Assembly: GCA_031256815.1 (NCBI GenBank) | Contig: JAIRPU010000095.1 | Location: 1-5,416 of the forward strand | Length of the DNA: 5,416 nt | Reading direction: 5' to 3' | Source of the DNA: Spirochaetaceae bacterium | Lineage (GTDB): Bacteria > Spirochaetota > Spirochaetia > Treponematales > Breznakiellaceae | Part shown: piece after piece, positions 4,488 through 5,416 of the stretch | Layout: each line of letters opens with the position of its first letter | Numbering within the stretch: the stretch's first letter is position 1 | Translations under genes and position numbers: made by a program | Notes under the pieces: generated by a model | What the model was told of the DNA's origin: nothing | Databases searched by the model: none | Seen by the model: only the letters and a program-made list of their open reading frames with translations

Positions 4488-5416
4488 ATGGGTAACGAAA
4501 CATTAAACGCCGCAAGCAGGGCGAAAAATGATGAATTTTACACCCAACTCTCTGATATAGCAAATGAATGCCGGCATTACAAGGGTCATTTTAAGGGAAA
4601 AACCATTTTCTGCAACTGCGACGACCCTTATGAAAGCGAATTTTTCAAATACTTTGCGATGAGTTTCAATCACCTGGAACTGAAAAAACTCATAGCCAGC
4701 TGCTATACCGGCTCTCCGATTGCCAACACTCAACTGTCGCTGTTTGATTATGAGAGCGCGGAAAACAAAACAACCAAATCGCCGCATAGAATTGAGATAA
4801 CAGAAGTAACCGATGAAAACGCGGACGGCGCGACAGACCTTGCTGATGTTGAACTGCTTTTGCGAAACAAGAAAAACGCCTTAACCCGCTTGCAGGGAGA
4901 CGGGGATTTTCGCTCGGCGGAATGTATAGAAATGCTTAAAAATTGCGATATTGTCGTTACGAATCCGCCGTTCAGCCTTTTCCGCGAATATGTTGCGCAG
5001 CTTATGGAATATGAGAAAAAATTTTTGATTATTGGAAATATCAACGCAATTACCTATAAAGAAATATTTAAATATATAAAGGAAAATCAGTTGTGGCTTG
5101 GCGTCAACAATGGTCCAAAAAAATATATTGTGCCTGATAAAAAAGAATATGATCATCTTGCAACTAAAACAGAAAACGGCGTACGGCTTACCAGTATGGG
5201 AAATACCGGGTGGTTTACCAACCTTGACGTTAAAAAACGGCATGAAAATTTAATTCTCTATAAAAAATACAATCCAGCGGAATATCCAAAGTATGATAAT
5301 TACGATGCTATTGAAGTAAGTAAAGTGGGTGAAATACCAGTGGATTATGACGGCGTTATGGGCGTTCCCGTAACTTTTCTTGATAAATATAATCCTGAAC
5401 AATTTGAAATTGTTGG
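4488..5416 (+). CDS. EcoRI-family adenine-specific DNA methyltransferase (3' partial)
   Basis: The reading frame is open from 4488 through the window edge: 309 full codons plus two bases, with no stop. The product is a DNA N6-adenine methyltransferase that transfers methyl from S-adenosylmethionine. Family landmarks are NDEFYTQ (residues 14-20), the stretch beginning FCNCDDPYESEFFKYF (41-56), GDFRSAECIE (139-148), the catalytic motif DIVVTNPPFSLFREYV with NPPF at 159-162, GWFTNLD (241-247), and the conserved GVPVTFLDKYNPEQFEIVG (292-310). The family founder, M.EcoRI, is about 326 residues, so only a few tens of residues are probably missing. GTG (4419) and TTG (4452) are in-frame alternatives, but ATG 4488 fits the family N-terminus and the promoter. 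There is no Shine-Dalgarno. It looks more A+T-rich than the dehydrogenase gene, consistent with transfer. Whether a restriction endonuclease follows cannot be seen, and GAATTC specificity is not established. Confidence 0.9.
   Translation, partial: MGNETLNAASRAKNDEFYTQLSDIANECRHYKGHFKGKTIFCNCDDPYESEFFKYFAMSFNHLELKKLIASCYTGSPIANTQLSLFDYESAENKTTKSPHRIEITEVTDENADGATDLADVELLLRNKKNALTRLQGDGDFRSAECIEMLKNCDIVVTNPPFSLFREYVAQLMEYEKKFLIIGNINAITYKEIFKYIKENQLWLGVNNGPKKYIVPDKKEYDHLATKTENGVRLTSMGNTGWFTNLDVKKRHENLILYKKYNPAEYPKYDNYDAIEVSKVGEIPVDYDGVMGVPVTFLDKYNPEQFEIV

Noticed and set aside
4503..5243. Minus-strand open frames across the methyltransferase
   Set aside because: They are antisense to an uninterrupted frame bearing the NPPF motif and other family landmarks, and have no recognisable product.

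Overview
The window holds three protein-coding genes and one dense non-coding repeat field. From left to right these are: about 450 bp of strongly G+C-rich, hairpin-packed DNA with no credible gene; a DUF58-family membrane-anchored protein (461-1762, +); a fused iron-sulfur/molybdopterin xanthine dehydrogenase of the selenium-dependent type (1764-4355, -); and the first 309 complete codons of an EcoRI-family adenine-specific DNA methyltransferase (4488 to the window edge, +). The methyltransferase runs off the end, so its C-terminus and any restriction partner are not visible.

The organism cannot be named from this window. A bacterium is certain: it has sigma-70-like promoters, a Shine-Dalgarno before the dehydrogenase and bacterial protein families. 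The dehydrogenase architecture (two [2Fe-2S] clusters plus the molybdenum domain in one chain, no FAD domain) is typical of anaerobes, mostly clostridia, enterococci and some spirochaetes. Moderate-G+C genes beside very G+C-rich palindromic intergenic DNA would suit an anaerobic host-associated spirochaete such as a gut Treponema, but this is a weak guess.

The DUF58 gene and the dehydrogenase gene are convergent with one base between their stop codons and no recognisable terminator. The dehydrogenase and the methyltransferase are divergent across 132 bp that holds two good back-to-back sigma-70 promoters, with 23 bp between their -35 boxes. The dehydrogenase has a normal leader and a strong Shine-Dalgarno. 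The methyltransferase promoter puts the expected transcription start on or next to the ATG, so its mRNA is probably leaderless. The DUF58 gene shows the same -10-to-ATG spacing and also lacks a Shine-Dalgarno.

The three genes do not form an obvious pathway. The dehydrogenase would serve anaerobic purine catabolism, the methyltransferase DNA modification or a restriction-modification system, and the DUF58 protein an unassigned envelope role. The least explained part is the left 400 bp, tiled by about thirteen hairpins, many perfect and many with a three-base loop. It also carries a degenerate direct repeat offset by exactly 270 bp and a 14-bp inverted repeat.
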